NCBI GenBank assembly: GCA_936450465.1
Contig: OW388304.1
Span: forward strand, 38,903,593 to 38,967,592
Source: Gibbula magus
Lineage: Eukaryota; Mollusca; Gastropoda; Trochida; Trochidae
Length of the DNA: 64,000 nt
Reading direction: 5' to 3'
Shown here one piece after another: positions 53,201-58,310 of this stretch. Position numbers and translations under genes: made by a program. Numbering within the stretch: position 1 is the first letter of the stretch; each line of letters opens with the position of its first letter. The notes beneath the pieces are model-generated. The model saw only the letters and a list, made by a program, of their open reading frames with translations, had not been told where the DNA came from and did no database searches.

Positions 53201-54994
53201 TACTTCACGGAAGACATAAAGGCCAGATTGAAAGGTTTGTTATGATTTACAAATTGTTTGAAATAAATGAAAGATTTCTTATGTAATTGACATTCTTTTG
53301 AAGGATAAAAAGATAGAAACATGATAGAAACATTGAATACATTGAAACTGTATGAAAATGATTGCACTTGTAAATATGTAGAGCTCCTTCCAGCAAATTG
53401 GTGTCTTGATGTCATACACCTTGTTCTGCAATTTGTAAAAATGTTTTAAAGGGGCAGTAGCACATTTTTTCTCAGAAATAAGTTGATGAAATGTATTTGA
53501 AAAATAATGTCACTAATAGTAAAACACCTTTCTCTCTTCGGAAAATCAAGTTAAAAAATGAGTGTATATGGTTCCGTAAAGCCATGAGAATCATTTTTGT
53601 CATTCAAAATAATAAATTGTGTTCACAATAAAATGGCCGCCATGCAATTTTTGCTTTATACGCAACATTGTTATTACCACTACGGATAATTGGTTTGTGT
53701 AATAAAATGTTTTACCCTGTAAAGTAAATATGAATGACATAAACTATCATTATAAATGAGAAATTTGAAAAAATAAAATTTGCAAAAAACGTGCTACTGC
53801 CCCTTTAAGGAACAGTTTATTTGCTATTTGCCATTACTTTATGTGATGGGCATACCTGGCAATTGATGCTTGAACCTTTAATGCTTGAACCTTTAATGCT
53901 TGAACCTTTAATGCTTGAACCTTGAACGTTTGCTTGAACGTAACTGTGGCACTTGTCAACTTTTGACATAATAGTCCTTTAATAGAATGCAAAGTCTCAA
54001 AGATTGATATATAGAAACTGGGAGATATAAAGATATTAAAAAGGAAAATAGAATATGTCAAATGTGCAATTTGAATTATGTTGAAGATGAGTATCATTTT
54101 GTGTGTGTTTGCCCAGCATATTTATCGTTGAGAACTGTATACATAAAGAAATACTATTATGAACACCCTGAAACTTTTAAGTTTATATCATTGATGAAAA
54201 CGTCTTGTAACGTTCAATTAGAACATTAGAACATCTACAACCATAAAGCTTTTATACTTAGACAAAGTGTGTTGCTACCAACCAATGAATAAATGTAATA
54301 TGTACTACAGGCCTGTGGCCTTTCAGTATGAAATAAAGATTGATTGAAGATGAATGCATAGTCATTGAAGTACAAGGTACTCCTGTGGCAAATCCAGAGT
54401 TCAAACCCCTCTTCCCCCTTTTCAACAAGTTTGCATGTAAATTTAATGGACCCCCTGGGTGAAAACCCCTCCTTCCCCCCTTTCAAAATTCCTGGTCCCC
54501 CCTCCCCCCCCCCTTTCAAAATTCCTGGTCCCCCCCTCCCCCCTTTCAAAATTCCTGGTCCCCCCTCCCCCCTTTCAAAATTCCTGGTCCCCCCCTCCCC
54601 CCCTTTCAAAATTCCTGGTCCCCCCCTCCCCCCCCTTTCAAAATTCCTGGTCCCCCCCTCCCCCCCTTTCAAAATTCCTGGTCCCCCCCTCCCCCCCTTT
54701 CAAAATTCCTGGTTCCGCTGTATAGTAAATCAATGACATTTTCAGACAGACTCGTCTTCTATTCCAGCCTTCAGTTTGAAGCATGCCAGAGATCTGATCC
54801 GAGCTATCTCAAAGCGAGTCAAACCCAACCCGATCACGATGGCGCGTCAGGACCTAGCCCGGTCTGCTCTGTTGATGTCCCAAGCTTCCAGTAGTCCAAT
54901 AGCCTGGACTCGATCTCAGATCTCGGTGCCGTCCGCCGGATCACAGCGCAGCGTCATGCTTCCCCCTCTCTCTCAACCAGCTATTGGATACTGA
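24257..54994 (+). CDS. Tandem CH-like / ankyrin-repeat protein, 25 exons
   Basis: The exons are 24257-24429, 25350-25473, 26104-26214, 27652-27759, 29625-29759, 30432-30464, 32143-32237, 33933-34014, 34726-34815, 35781-35907, 37749-37828, 38199-38303, 39445-39571, 40426-40502, 41714-41956, 42248-42358, 43134-43233, 44348-44468, 45744-45897, 46313-46471, 47723-47898, 49761-49841, 49985-50062, 52954-53234 and 54768-54994. They total 3198 nt, or 1065 residues plus stop. Every junction is AG/GT and every phase agrees. Residues 8-135 and about 205-310 resemble calponin-homology folds, 420-500 is an unrecognised linker, and 555-975 holds about eleven ankyrin-like repeats. A likely role is cytoskeletal scaffolding (inference). 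I do not recognise a named vertebrate orthologue. An in-frame TAA at 24242 supports the start. Exon 18 has alternative acceptors. Confidence 0.88.
25571..25597 (+). repeat. (AATG)n microsatellite
   Basis: About seven AATG units in intron 2, followed by TTGTCTTTATTTCCCC. This may be the tail of a minus-strand retroelement fragment. Confidence 0.75.
26321..27069 (+). repeat. CCCCCG-ended dispersed repeat in intron 3
   Basis: Bounded by TACCCCCGCTACGAAG and GGATGGCGGGGGTATG, with a TCCGTCCGTCCGTCC tract. Diverged internal units contain GGACAAGTTTTCTCGG and CATCTTGGTGAATGAAATTT. Related copies are at 46796-46973 (internally deleted) and 48413-49322 (minus). Confidence 0.75.
27178..27488 (+). promoter_or_regulatory. 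Clusters of AGGTCA half-sites
   Basis: Two clusters with identical spacing, AGGTCA-A-AGGTCA-AGGTCA (27178-27196 and 27470-27488), combine a DR1 and a DR0. AGGTCA is the established nuclear-receptor half-site. The flanking sequence looks repeat-derived, so function is not implied. Confidence 0.5.
27652..34815 (+). CDS. Exons 4-9: basic linker and second CH-like domain
   Basis: Residues 137-317. Exon 4 opens with WTPDPPPKKKKKSR, a strongly basic linker with a possible nuclear-localisation or microtubule-binding character. From about residue 205, the phrases DSRVLCILINSFVPN, RWTINQALSAGEK, DSEDLVEADP and VCSYFSTFFMLAYKY follow the order of a type-2 CH domain. Exon 6 is only 33 nt. Exons 7 and 8 join in phase 2. 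Confidence 0.7.
27776..28568. repeat. 793-bp imperfect palindrome in intron 4
   Basis: Arms of about 345 bp run from CACAGGAACTCGATAT to near 28117, and from near 28230 to ATATCGAGTTCCTGTG at 28568. Landmarks mirror each other: AGAGTAAAGGAGCAAG/CTTGCTCCTTTACTCT, GATCTAAGGGTCCA and ACCAATCAGATCGTTCGA. The loop is about 110 bp. It begins 16 bp after the exon 4 donor. A large foldback element is likely. Confidence 0.88.
29163..29305. repeat. 143-bp inverted repeat in intron 4
   Basis: Arms contain GGGTGACATTGTAATTTAT and ATAAATTACGATGTCACCC, then GTTTATCCAAC/GTTGGATAAAC near the loop, and TTATAAC ends. Probably a foldback MITE. Confidence 0.75.
29894..30300 (+). mobile_element. Composite SINE with Meta-like core
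   Basis: Starts with a tRNA-like head (box A GTGGCTGAGTGG, box B GGTTCGAATCC). Further on it contains GAGGCACTTAATCCACATTGC and CCAGTCCACCCAGCTG with AAATGGGTACCTG, the core seen in MetaSINE-type elements. It ends GCACCGAAAGTACAATTCC, close to the end of the SINE at 56976. The segment between head and core is diverged and may be two elements. Confidence 0.65.
30565..30733. mobile_element. Foldback-A element
   Basis: Arms: CAAGGTATAACTCGTGCC and GATGGAGATATACCTTG, with TCCATCACTGGCTAATTT mirrored by AAATTAGCCAGTGATGGA. Lies in intron 6. Confidence 0.8.
30926..31965. mobile_element. Foldback-A copy interrupted at TTAA
   Basis: Left part 30926-31084 (GGCATAGCTCGCACCAGTC to GCTGCAAGGCC), right part 31927-31965 (TTAGCCAGTGATGGAGACTG, TATGCCTTACGAGGG). 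A family 3 TTAA MITE sits between them. Confidence 0.8.
31085..31926 (+). mobile_element. TTAA MITE family 3, forward copy
   Basis: 842 bp with inverted ends AGAGCCATCACGGATGTT and AACATCCGTGATGGCTCT, flanked by TTAA on both sides. A partner copy in reverse orientation lies at 40677-41505. The interior includes GCGACTTGCGCTAGAGACGA and CTTCGGAAGCGCTTGC. No transposase is visible. Confidence 0.88.
32295..32460. mobile_element. MITE with GGGCCGTGTTCAAGAGAG end
   Basis: Ends GGGCCGTGTTCAA and TTGAACAGAGCCC. Internal GAACGCGATTGCTCAATG, GTTACGTAGCAAAGCGA and GAGCGATTATAAG are shared with 57776-57992. Confidence 0.75.
32475..32594. mobile_element. Small palindromic MITE (TTTCACAAAGC type)
   Basis: Ends AGGGCCCCCTTTCACAAAGC and GCTTTGTGAAAGGAGGCCCT, with inner GATCGTAAGTCACTAAGG and AACCTTAGT. 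The core GTAAGTCA...AATGTTAA.GAATG is shared with the element at 45543. Confidence 0.8.
32610..33015 (+). repeat. Dispersed repeat, partner of 2940-3200
   Basis: Shares TCCGTAAACTTTTTGC, CTTCTTCTCAAGAACCA, CTTGGCCAATGGGGATTC and GGTTTTTATC-like phrases with the copy beside LIAS. Intron 7. Confidence 0.55.
33183..33703 (+). repeat. GCCCCCG-ended repeat with three ~130-bp units
   Basis: Bounded by ATGCCCCCGAATCTG and CATCCGGGGGCAT, with a TCTGTCCGTCTGTCCGTCC tract. Three tandem units carry AACTTTAACCTTGGCCATAA, GGCTTTCATACTTGGCATGT and TGACCTTGTGACCTTGACCT. Confidence 0.85.
34168..34521 (+). mobile_element. TTAA MITE family 2
   Basis: 354 bp, ends AGGGGCAGTAGCATG and GTGCTACTGCCCCT, flanked by TTAA. 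Intron 8. Confidence 0.9.
34841..35335 (+). mobile_element. TTAA MITE family 1
   Basis: 495 bp, ends AGGTACATCCATTGTG and ATGCACCT, flanked by TTAA. It starts 26 nt after the exon 9 splice donor. Interior phrases GAAGTACCGACTGTTACCG and AAAACCGGACATCGCACAGC recur in the other two copies. Confidence 0.9.
35390..35780 (+). repeat. TATCATTGTT minisatellite reaching a splice acceptor
   Basis: Many short units of TATCATT, TTTATCATTG and TCTATCATTTTC type run without a break to ATCATTCTAG, the exon 10 acceptor at 35780. The pyrimidine tract of this intron is therefore made of the repeat. Confidence 0.9.
35781..40502 (+). CDS. Exons 10-14: helical linker and unknown module
   Basis: Residues 318-489. 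Exons 10-12 are charged and probably helical (IRECEHEIEKYPD, KKKELKMN, IHKSIRDQMRHRFDKL). Exon 13 encodes NGSGFFMIEQKELLTDGRR and RLVLRHKETGDFIDDF, a beta-rich looking module I cannot name. Exon 10's acceptor lies at the end of a TATCATT minisatellite, and its donor lies inside a transposon target duplication. Confidence 0.75.
35912..37055. mobile_element. hAT-like element at the exon 10 donor
   Basis: 1144 bp with ends TAAGGCTGGGACGGTTACAC and (inverted) TAGGGCTAGGAAGTTTACA, flanked by the exact 8-bp duplication GAAGGTAT (35904-35911, 37056-37063). The duplication contains the last four exon 10 bases and the first four intron bases. Repeated GTAAACG/CGTTTAC motifs lie near both ends. No transposase seen. 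Confidence 0.82.
37130..37440 (+). mobile_element. Non-coding element, forward partner of 39103
   Basis: Contains TTTTTGGAGGGTTGTCCTGG, TTAAGTTAAGTGTCAAAAAC, CATAAAACCTATTCTGAC and CTGGTCTTAAACCCGAGAG. About 275 nt are closely complementary to 39103-39415. Confidence 0.8.
38365..38525. mobile_element. Foldback-A element, diverged
   Basis: Left arm CACTGGCTGATTCAAACC; right arm GCTAGCACACAAGAGTTAAG and GGAAATGCAGCAAGAATTAA. Intron 12. Confidence 0.65.
39103..39415 (-). mobile_element. Non-coding element, reverse partner of 37130
   Basis: Inverted ends ACCGTATTCTCTCTGG and CCGGGAGAATACGGT. Contains GGCAAACAAACATCTTGAAA and GTCAGAATAGGTTTTATG, complementary to the copy upstream of exon 11. Confidence 0.85.
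39600..39750. repeat. Inverted repeat in intron 13
   Basis: AATACTAAACGATGTCCCC, TTGATAACATGTTTATGAAA and CGAGTGAATG pair with CATTCACTATTTCATAAACA, TGTTATCAAGCGGGAC and GTTTAGTATT. It starts about 28 nt after the exon 13 donor. Downstream sequence to 39960 holds TGACGTCA. Confidence 0.8.
40048..40150 (+). repeat. Half copy of foldback-A
   Basis: GGAATAACTCGGGCCTGTC, CTTTTCCTTAACTTTCCTG and CTAGCAAATTAGAGC match the left arm only. Confidence 0.55.
40677..41505 (-). mobile_element. TTAA MITE family 3, reverse copy
   Basis: 829 bp with ends AGAGCCATCACGGATGTT and ACATTCGTGATGGCTCT. TTAA flanks the left end and a mutated TCAA the right. It is the reverse complement of 31085-31926 at high identity. 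Intron 14. Confidence 0.88.
41714..53234 (+). CDS. Exons 15-24: ankyrin-repeat block
   Basis: Residues 490-990. Ankyrin helices are clear in GNTALHWACRNGHYDLVLLF, STLLHTASYYGHLSAVKELL, GATPLHRAKDQDTIELLLDY, GNTPLHVKC, SALHYAASLSGPTDVLELLL and GSTPLFYATQANNQFAACVL, with typical GA(N/D)(I/V) turns between them. Several intermediate repeats are degenerate. Exon borders fall at varying points inside repeats. Ankyrin blocks bind partner proteins; the partner is unknown. Confidence 0.9.
43441..43794 (+). mobile_element. TTAA MITE family 2
   Basis: 354 bp, ends ATGGGCAGTAGCACG and CGTGCTACTGCCCCT, flanked by TTAA. Intron 17. Confidence 0.9.
44264..44347 (+). repeat. 24-bp tandem array carrying splice acceptors
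   Basis: The phrase TGTACAGGT(T/C)TGTA recurs exactly every 24 bp, at 44269, 44293, 44317 and 44341. Its CAG ends fall at 44275, 44299, 44323 and 44347, and the last is used in the minimal exon 18 model. A further TTTAG acceptor ends at 44263. All steps are multiples of three and the reading frame through the array is open. Confidence 0.9.
44482..44971 (+). mobile_element. TTAA MITE family 1
   Basis: 490 bp, ends AGGTACATCCATTGTG and CACAATGGATGCACCT, flanked by TTAA. It starts only 14 nt after the exon 18 donor. Confidence 0.92.
45330..45500. mobile_element. Foldback-A element
   Basis: GGCATAACCTGTGCAAGTCTCC mirrored by the right arm ending GGAGACTGGCATGAGTTATG, with GCAGCAAGGCTTAAATAAGCC inside. 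Intron 18. Confidence 0.8.
45543..45652. mobile_element. 110-bp near-perfect palindromic MITE
   Basis: Ends GGGCCCATATTTTCGAAGCT and AGCTTCGAAAATATGGGTCC, inner arms TAAGATAGTCGTAAGT and ACTTACGACTATCTTA. The loop AATGTTAATGAATGGC resembles that of 32475-32594. Confidence 0.88.
46493..46737 (-). mobile_element. tRNA-Arg-like SINE
   Basis: On the minus strand: box B (GGTTCGAATCC), GATCAAGAGGTCC and the body, ending early in the 3' part at AGGCTTTCTCCCTGCC. Intron 20. Confidence 0.85.
46796..46973 (+). repeat. Internally deleted CCCCGC repeat
   Basis: ATTATACCCCGCTACGAA and GCGGGGGTATGTGAGCC ends as at 26321-27069, with most of the interior missing. Confidence 0.7.
47000..47600 (+). repeat. 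CCCCCG-ended repeat, forward copy
   Basis: ATGTCCCCCGAAATTATTT, hairpin, TCCGTCCGTCATTCCGTC tract, then about three units of 170 bp. GTTTCCATGGAAAC occurs at 47217-47230 and 47388-47401. Partner of 765-1617. Confidence 0.75.
48239..48330 (+). mobile_element. tRNA-like SINE head fragment
   Basis: TGGTGGCCAAATGGG and GGGTTCAAATTC act as box A- and box B-like segments, with GGTGCCTGCCTCTGAGGGTG as in 29894. The body is missing. Confidence 0.5.
48413..49322 (-). repeat. CCCCCGC-ended repeat with ~180-bp tandem units
   Basis: Plus-strand ends are CATACCCCCACTTCC and GTAAGGCGGGGGTAT, with GGACGGACGGACAGACGGA near the right end. About four units share GGGATCATGGTTGACATG and GGAGATCTGCTCCGCAC. X-box-like palindromes lie at 48696-48709, 48930-48943 and 49110-49123. 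Confidence 0.8.
49921..49975 (+). mobile_element. SINE 3' end fragment
   Basis: GTGAAATACTCATGAAAGTG and GCGTTAAACCCC without head or body, ending close to the exon 23 acceptor. Confidence 0.6.
50091..50405 (+). mobile_element. tRNA-Arg-like SINE in intron 23
   Basis: Complete copy starting 29 nt after the exon 23 donor, ending AGTGGCGCTAAACCCC with an ACTC-repeat tail. Box A is mutated (TAGAACAGTGG). Confidence 0.9.
50811..52873 (+). mobile_element. TTAA MITE family 1 carrying a LINE
   Basis: Ends AGGTACACCCATTGTG and CACAATGGATGCACCT, with TTAA at both borders (50807-50810, 52874-52877). Without the LINE and its duplication it is close to the length of the other two family 1 copies. Confidence 0.9.
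50892..52403 (+). mobile_element. 5'-truncated LINE (L1/Tx1-like)
   Basis: A 464-codon frame (50912-52306) starts in the thumb region of a non-LTR polymerase (LGRNVVLKSLLLPKLNHL, FQKKCYHFIWKGKPDKIQRN). It ends with a CCHC block (CSLCNN...SHVLYAC). Endonuclease and catalytic reverse-transcriptase parts are absent, so the copy is dead. It ends in an A-rich tail at 52384-52403. An 85-bp direct duplication flanks it (50807-50891, 52404-52488; one mismatch seen). The intact frame suggests a recent insertion. Confidence 0.88.
53450..53804 (-). mobile_element. TTAA MITE family 2, reverse copy
   Basis: 355 bp, ends AGGGGCAGTAGCACA and CGTGCTACTGCCCCT, flanked by TTAA. Interior reads in reverse compared with 34168 and 43441. 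Intron 24. Confidence 0.9.
53866..53938 (+). repeat. 15-bp tandem repeat
   Basis: Four units of TTTAATGCTTGAACC with decayed flanks. Confidence 0.9.
53985..54345 (+). mobile_element. LINE 3' fragment in intron 24
   Basis: Translates as a CCHC tail (ICQMCNLNYVEDEYHFVCVC) and YIKKYYYEHPETFKF, after which the frame breaks. The 3' end reads GGCCTGTGGCC...AATAAAGATTGATTGA, as in CR1/L2-like tails. It resembles 2164-2620 but is not the same copy. Confidence 0.65.
54466..54714 (+). repeat. C-rich 30-bp minisatellite before the last exon
   Basis: Eight units of TTTCAAAATTCCTGGT followed by CCCCCTCCCCCC-type spacers, 30-33 bp each. All three plus-strand frames are nearly open and give Pro-rich translations, an effect of the repeat. 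The minus strand carries runs of six or more G in every unit. Confidence 0.95.
54768..54994 (+). CDS. Exon 25: C-terminal tail and stop
   Basis: The last 75 residues: a basic helical start (FSLKHARDLIRAISKRVKP), then a Ser/Pro-rich tail ending PPLSQPAIGY and TGA. No known domain. The acceptor lies about 50 bp downstream of a C-rich minisatellite. Confidence 0.8.
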
Positions 54995-55002
54995 GGGCTC
55001 TA

Positions 55003-55440
55003 CTCCAATCATTTCAGCTGACACAGCGGTTCGTTCAAAATGAAAATGGTGAAACGTTGTCAGCAGTCCCATCTTGAAGGGATCTTTTCAAAATGGAAAC
55101 GCTGAATCGGCTGTCAGTGGTCCCATCTTAATTTGGCCTGTTCAAAATGGGAACTATGAATAAGTTATCAGCGGTCCCATCTTGAAGCGGTCTGTTCAAA
55201 ATGGAAAGAGTTAAATCGACTTTCAGCAGTCCCATCTTGAAGTGGTCTGTACAAAATGGGAATGGTGAAATCAGCTGTCACCGCTCTCATCTTGAAGGAG
55301 TCCCTTCAAAATAGAAACAGTGAATCGGCCACAGCAAATGGAAAATCTTGAAGCGGCCTGTACAAAATGGAAAAGGTGAATCGGCTGCAGCGGTACAATC
55401 TTGAAGCGGTCTGTTCAAAATGGGAATGGTGAAACCGGCC
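55003..55440 (+). repeat. 3' UTR minisatellite, about 8 x 54 bp
   Basis: Begins within 10-20 bp of the CH-ankyrin stop codon. Units share CTGTTCAAAATGG, GGTGAAATCGGCTG, CAGCGGTCCCATC and TCTTGAAGCGG. Confidence 0.88.
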
Positions 55441-55449
55441 AAGAAATAA

Positions 55450-56970
55450 GTGCCAAGATAAATCATAGCTTTAGCATTAAAAATGATAAGATAGATCTTC
55501 AATTAATCAATCAAACTTTTTGTGAAGCTGCTATGTTGCTTAGTTAAACAAAACGATTATTTGCCACAAAGGTTTATATTCAAATAATATATGTCCTATA
55601 TTACCAATAAGTGAAGATATTTGTTTTCTCATTTCTGTTTATGCATAAGTTCCCTCCCCTTGCTAGCATATTGATATAATGTTCCATTGAATTATATACA
55701 AATTTATTACATGTACTTGAAAGTTTTTTTTGTTTGTTAGTAATATATTTTATATGCACAAGTTTTGCACTGACAATTATGGGTATTGACTGCTCCATAT
55801 TTTAAATACAACTAAATCTTGTTAAATGACGTTTGCTCAAGGACTTACATCTGTCTGTAACATTCTGCAGGGTACAAAGAAGTGAGATACGTGAAACTGC
55901 CAGTTTTAATTATTGTTATGATTGCTTACTCTTATTGTCATCTTAAAATGAATTGTACCAAAGGATTTTCTTTTTAAATTTGATGGTAAATTTGTTAAAA
56001 ATTTGTGATTTTATTATAAATGTAATTGGAATTTCTGTTAACAAATTTTGATTTTCTTTTCAAATTTAAGGTTAAATCTGTTAAATATTTTTGAATTTAT
56101 TTTTATATCTAATGGAAAATATGTTAAATATTTATTAATTTATTTTTGAATTTAATGTTAAAATCTGTTAGAAATTTGTGAACTTGAAAAAAATAGTAAT
56201 GTTCAAATCTGTTACAAATTTGTAATTATTGTAACAAAATATTTCTTTATAAACACCTGCTTCAAAAATCTTTGAAATTGACTTCTAGAAGAAATGTAAG
56301 TTTGAAAATGTGAAATTATTGTGGTATTATCCCTAAAGAAAAGCATTGGATCTGCAAAATCTATGTCTGAACATTGTGTAAGTTGGGATTGTTGGGATTA
56401 TCAAATCATATTTCAAATAAGATAATTTATAATAATCTGTTTTGCCATCTTGCCATTGTTGATCAATGTTGTAGTATGTTTATATTGAAGTATTCTTTTT
56501 GATGAATAAGTCAGATTTTGTAACTTTTAAAAATAAATTTTTCTTTTTGCATTGTCAAATATGAGAAACAGTTCCTTTTGCCGAAATCTTTTCGTAGAAT
56601 TTGTATAATATTTACCCCTCCAGCACATTTTATTTACCTTTTTAAAAAGAATTTATATTCATTTATTTATTTTAAGATATCCCTTGTAGATTTCATGTAC
56701 TTCAGGCACCAATCCAAAGAGTTTGTTTACAAATGTTTCTTATGAAACCCTGATTACAATATTAATATTTATTTATATATCTATGTATACAAATAAATTT
56801 TTATCATGAATTCTGCTTTTCGTTTCCTTTACCTCCTAAACATTTGTGGTCTAAAAGAATTTAGTCCTTTTACCGAGGGAAACGAAAGCCGAGGATTACC
56901 GATATATTTCTGACCCCTGCGCCATCATTGTTTTTGTAACCACCAGGCTATTTTATTACCCTGATCACAT
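55450..56970 (+). other. AT-rich 3' UTR / flank with poly(A) signals
   Basis: No coding sequence. Degenerate units of AAATCTGTTAAAAATTTGTGA type at about 55975-56230. AATAAA hexamers at 56532-56537 and 56792-56797 are candidate ends for the CH-ankyrin transcript. Confidence 0.5.
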
Positions 56971-56975
56971 AATTT

Positions 56976-57300
56976 AATAGTATATTTATAATGCGTACAT
57001 ATCCATGCACAAAGCATGCTCAAGGCGCTACACAATTATTACCCTGAAGGAATCGTACTTTCGGTGCTGCCTATGAAGCGCTCCGCACGACCGATTAGGT
57101 CATACGTTCCCATGTCCAGGTACCCATTTGTACAGCTGGGTGAACTGAGTGCAATGTGGATGAAGTGCCTTGCCCAAGAACACAACACAGTATAAGACCC
57201 AGGTTACAAAATTGTTTGGTGTCTCCACCGGGATTCGAACCCGGGCCGTTGGCGTGAGAGGCAGACATGCTAACCACTACACCACTGTGCTCCACACTAC
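56976..57300 (-). mobile_element. MetaSINE-like element
   Basis: Minus strand: tRNA-like head (box A GTGGTGTAGTGG, box B GGTTCGAATCC), then CTTGGGCAAGGCACTTCATC, CACTCAGTTCACCCAGCTG and AAATGGGTACC, the conserved Meta-type core. The 3' end has GCACCGAAAGTACGATTCC and TATAAATATAC. Confidence 0.75.
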
Positions 57301-57375
57301 ACCACTGTGCTCCACACTACACCACTGTGCTCCACACTACACCACTGTGCTCCACACTACACCACTGTGCTCCAC
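57281..57375 (-). repeat. 20-bp tandem array of the SINE box A region
   Basis: Five copies (the last partial) of GTAGTGTGGAGCACAGTGGT read on the minus strand, continuous with the 5' end of the SINE. The unit holds the first part of the tRNA-like head up to box A. Confidence 0.92.
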
Positions 57376-57527
57376 ATAAGCATATTCTGTCTTGTATTTA
57401 AGAAATAGAAGACGAGTTGGCATGCTTATTCTATTTAGCGCAGCCCTGAGTGTTATATGCTCCCTGCTATGTTTTATTCTAGGAAAAAGCATAACAACAA
57501 GTTTCTATTTCTTTCATGAGAGTGAGT

Positions 57528-57600
57528 GAGTGAGTTATTGTTTAACGCCGCTTCGACAGTATCAAAGCCATTAGCGGCAAACTCTTATATGAAATGCCCT
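57528..57600 (-). mobile_element. SINE 3' end fragment, other family
   Basis: AGTGAGTGAGTGAGTTATTG followed by TTTAACGCCGCTTCGACAGT. This is a common style of mollusc SINE tail read in reverse. Confidence 0.5.
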
Positions 57601-57775
57601 TAAACAATTACTTGCTTTTATATAAAAACCATTGAGATATTATGTTATTTGTACTCACTATATTTTGAAAATTTTAATGCCTCCGATCATAGAACACATT
57701 TATTAGCAATAAATAAACCCCAAGGGGTAAGGGGACGGTGATAATATATAATCTGGGACCTAGGCTTACACCGGG

Positions 57776-57992
57776 GCCGTGTTCAAGAGAGGTTTCAAAG
57801 TAATCGCCCAATTAGCGATTACTTTTAAACCTCTCTTGAACGCGATTGCTCAATGGAGCGCTACGTAGCAAAGCGACGAACTTGAGGGTGACGAACTTGA
57901 GGTTTTGCACCGTGTCCTTCAGGAGAGAAGGAGCGCTACATTGAGCGATTAATGAGCGATTATAAGCGCTTGCTGTTATGGAACGGAGCCCA
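57776..57992. mobile_element. MITE with GGGCCGTGTTCAAGAGAG end, second copy
   Basis: Ends GGGCCGTGTTCAAGAGAGG and GAACGGAGCCC. An extra inverted insert (AAAGTAATCGCCCAATTAGC) distinguishes it from 32295-32460. Confidence 0.75.
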
Positions 57993-58119
57993 AGGTACAG
58001 TGTTTCGCTGGCTTCACTTTTAAACTGATTCCCTGGATTCTTTCCCATAAAAAAGGCTCCATGCTCTGGGCCCACAAACAAATGGAAAGTCCATTTCGCT
58101 ATGTAATGGAGAATGCATT

Positions 58120-58310
58120 CGGAGCAGTGGATTCGTTAATAATAATCAACAAGCCCTGAAGGGGCGAGTTGATTATTTTCAACAAATCCACTGCTCGGGT
58201 GGGGTTTTGGTAGACATTTAAAAAACCTTCGGGTGGCGGAATAAAAAGTAAAAGCTTGGTTTTACTTTTCATTCCCAGCAAACCTCAGGTTTTTTAAATG
58301 TCTCCCTGAC
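58120..58310. repeat. Two adjacent hairpins, the second nested
   Basis: Hairpin 1: GAGCAGTGGATT and AATAATCAAC pair with GTTGATTATT and AATCCACTGCTC. Hairpin 2: GACATTTAAAAAACC pairs with GGTTTTTTAAATGTC, enclosing GGAATAAAAAGTAAAA/TTTTACTTTTCATTCC. Confidence 0.85.

Noticed and set aside
54365..54736. Proline-rich open frames on both strands
   Set aside because: They arise from the C-rich minisatellite; all frames are nearly open and the stretch is intronic.
57281..57375. CRISPR-like short repeats
   Set aside because: Direct tandem units without spacers in a eukaryotic genome; derived from a SINE head.
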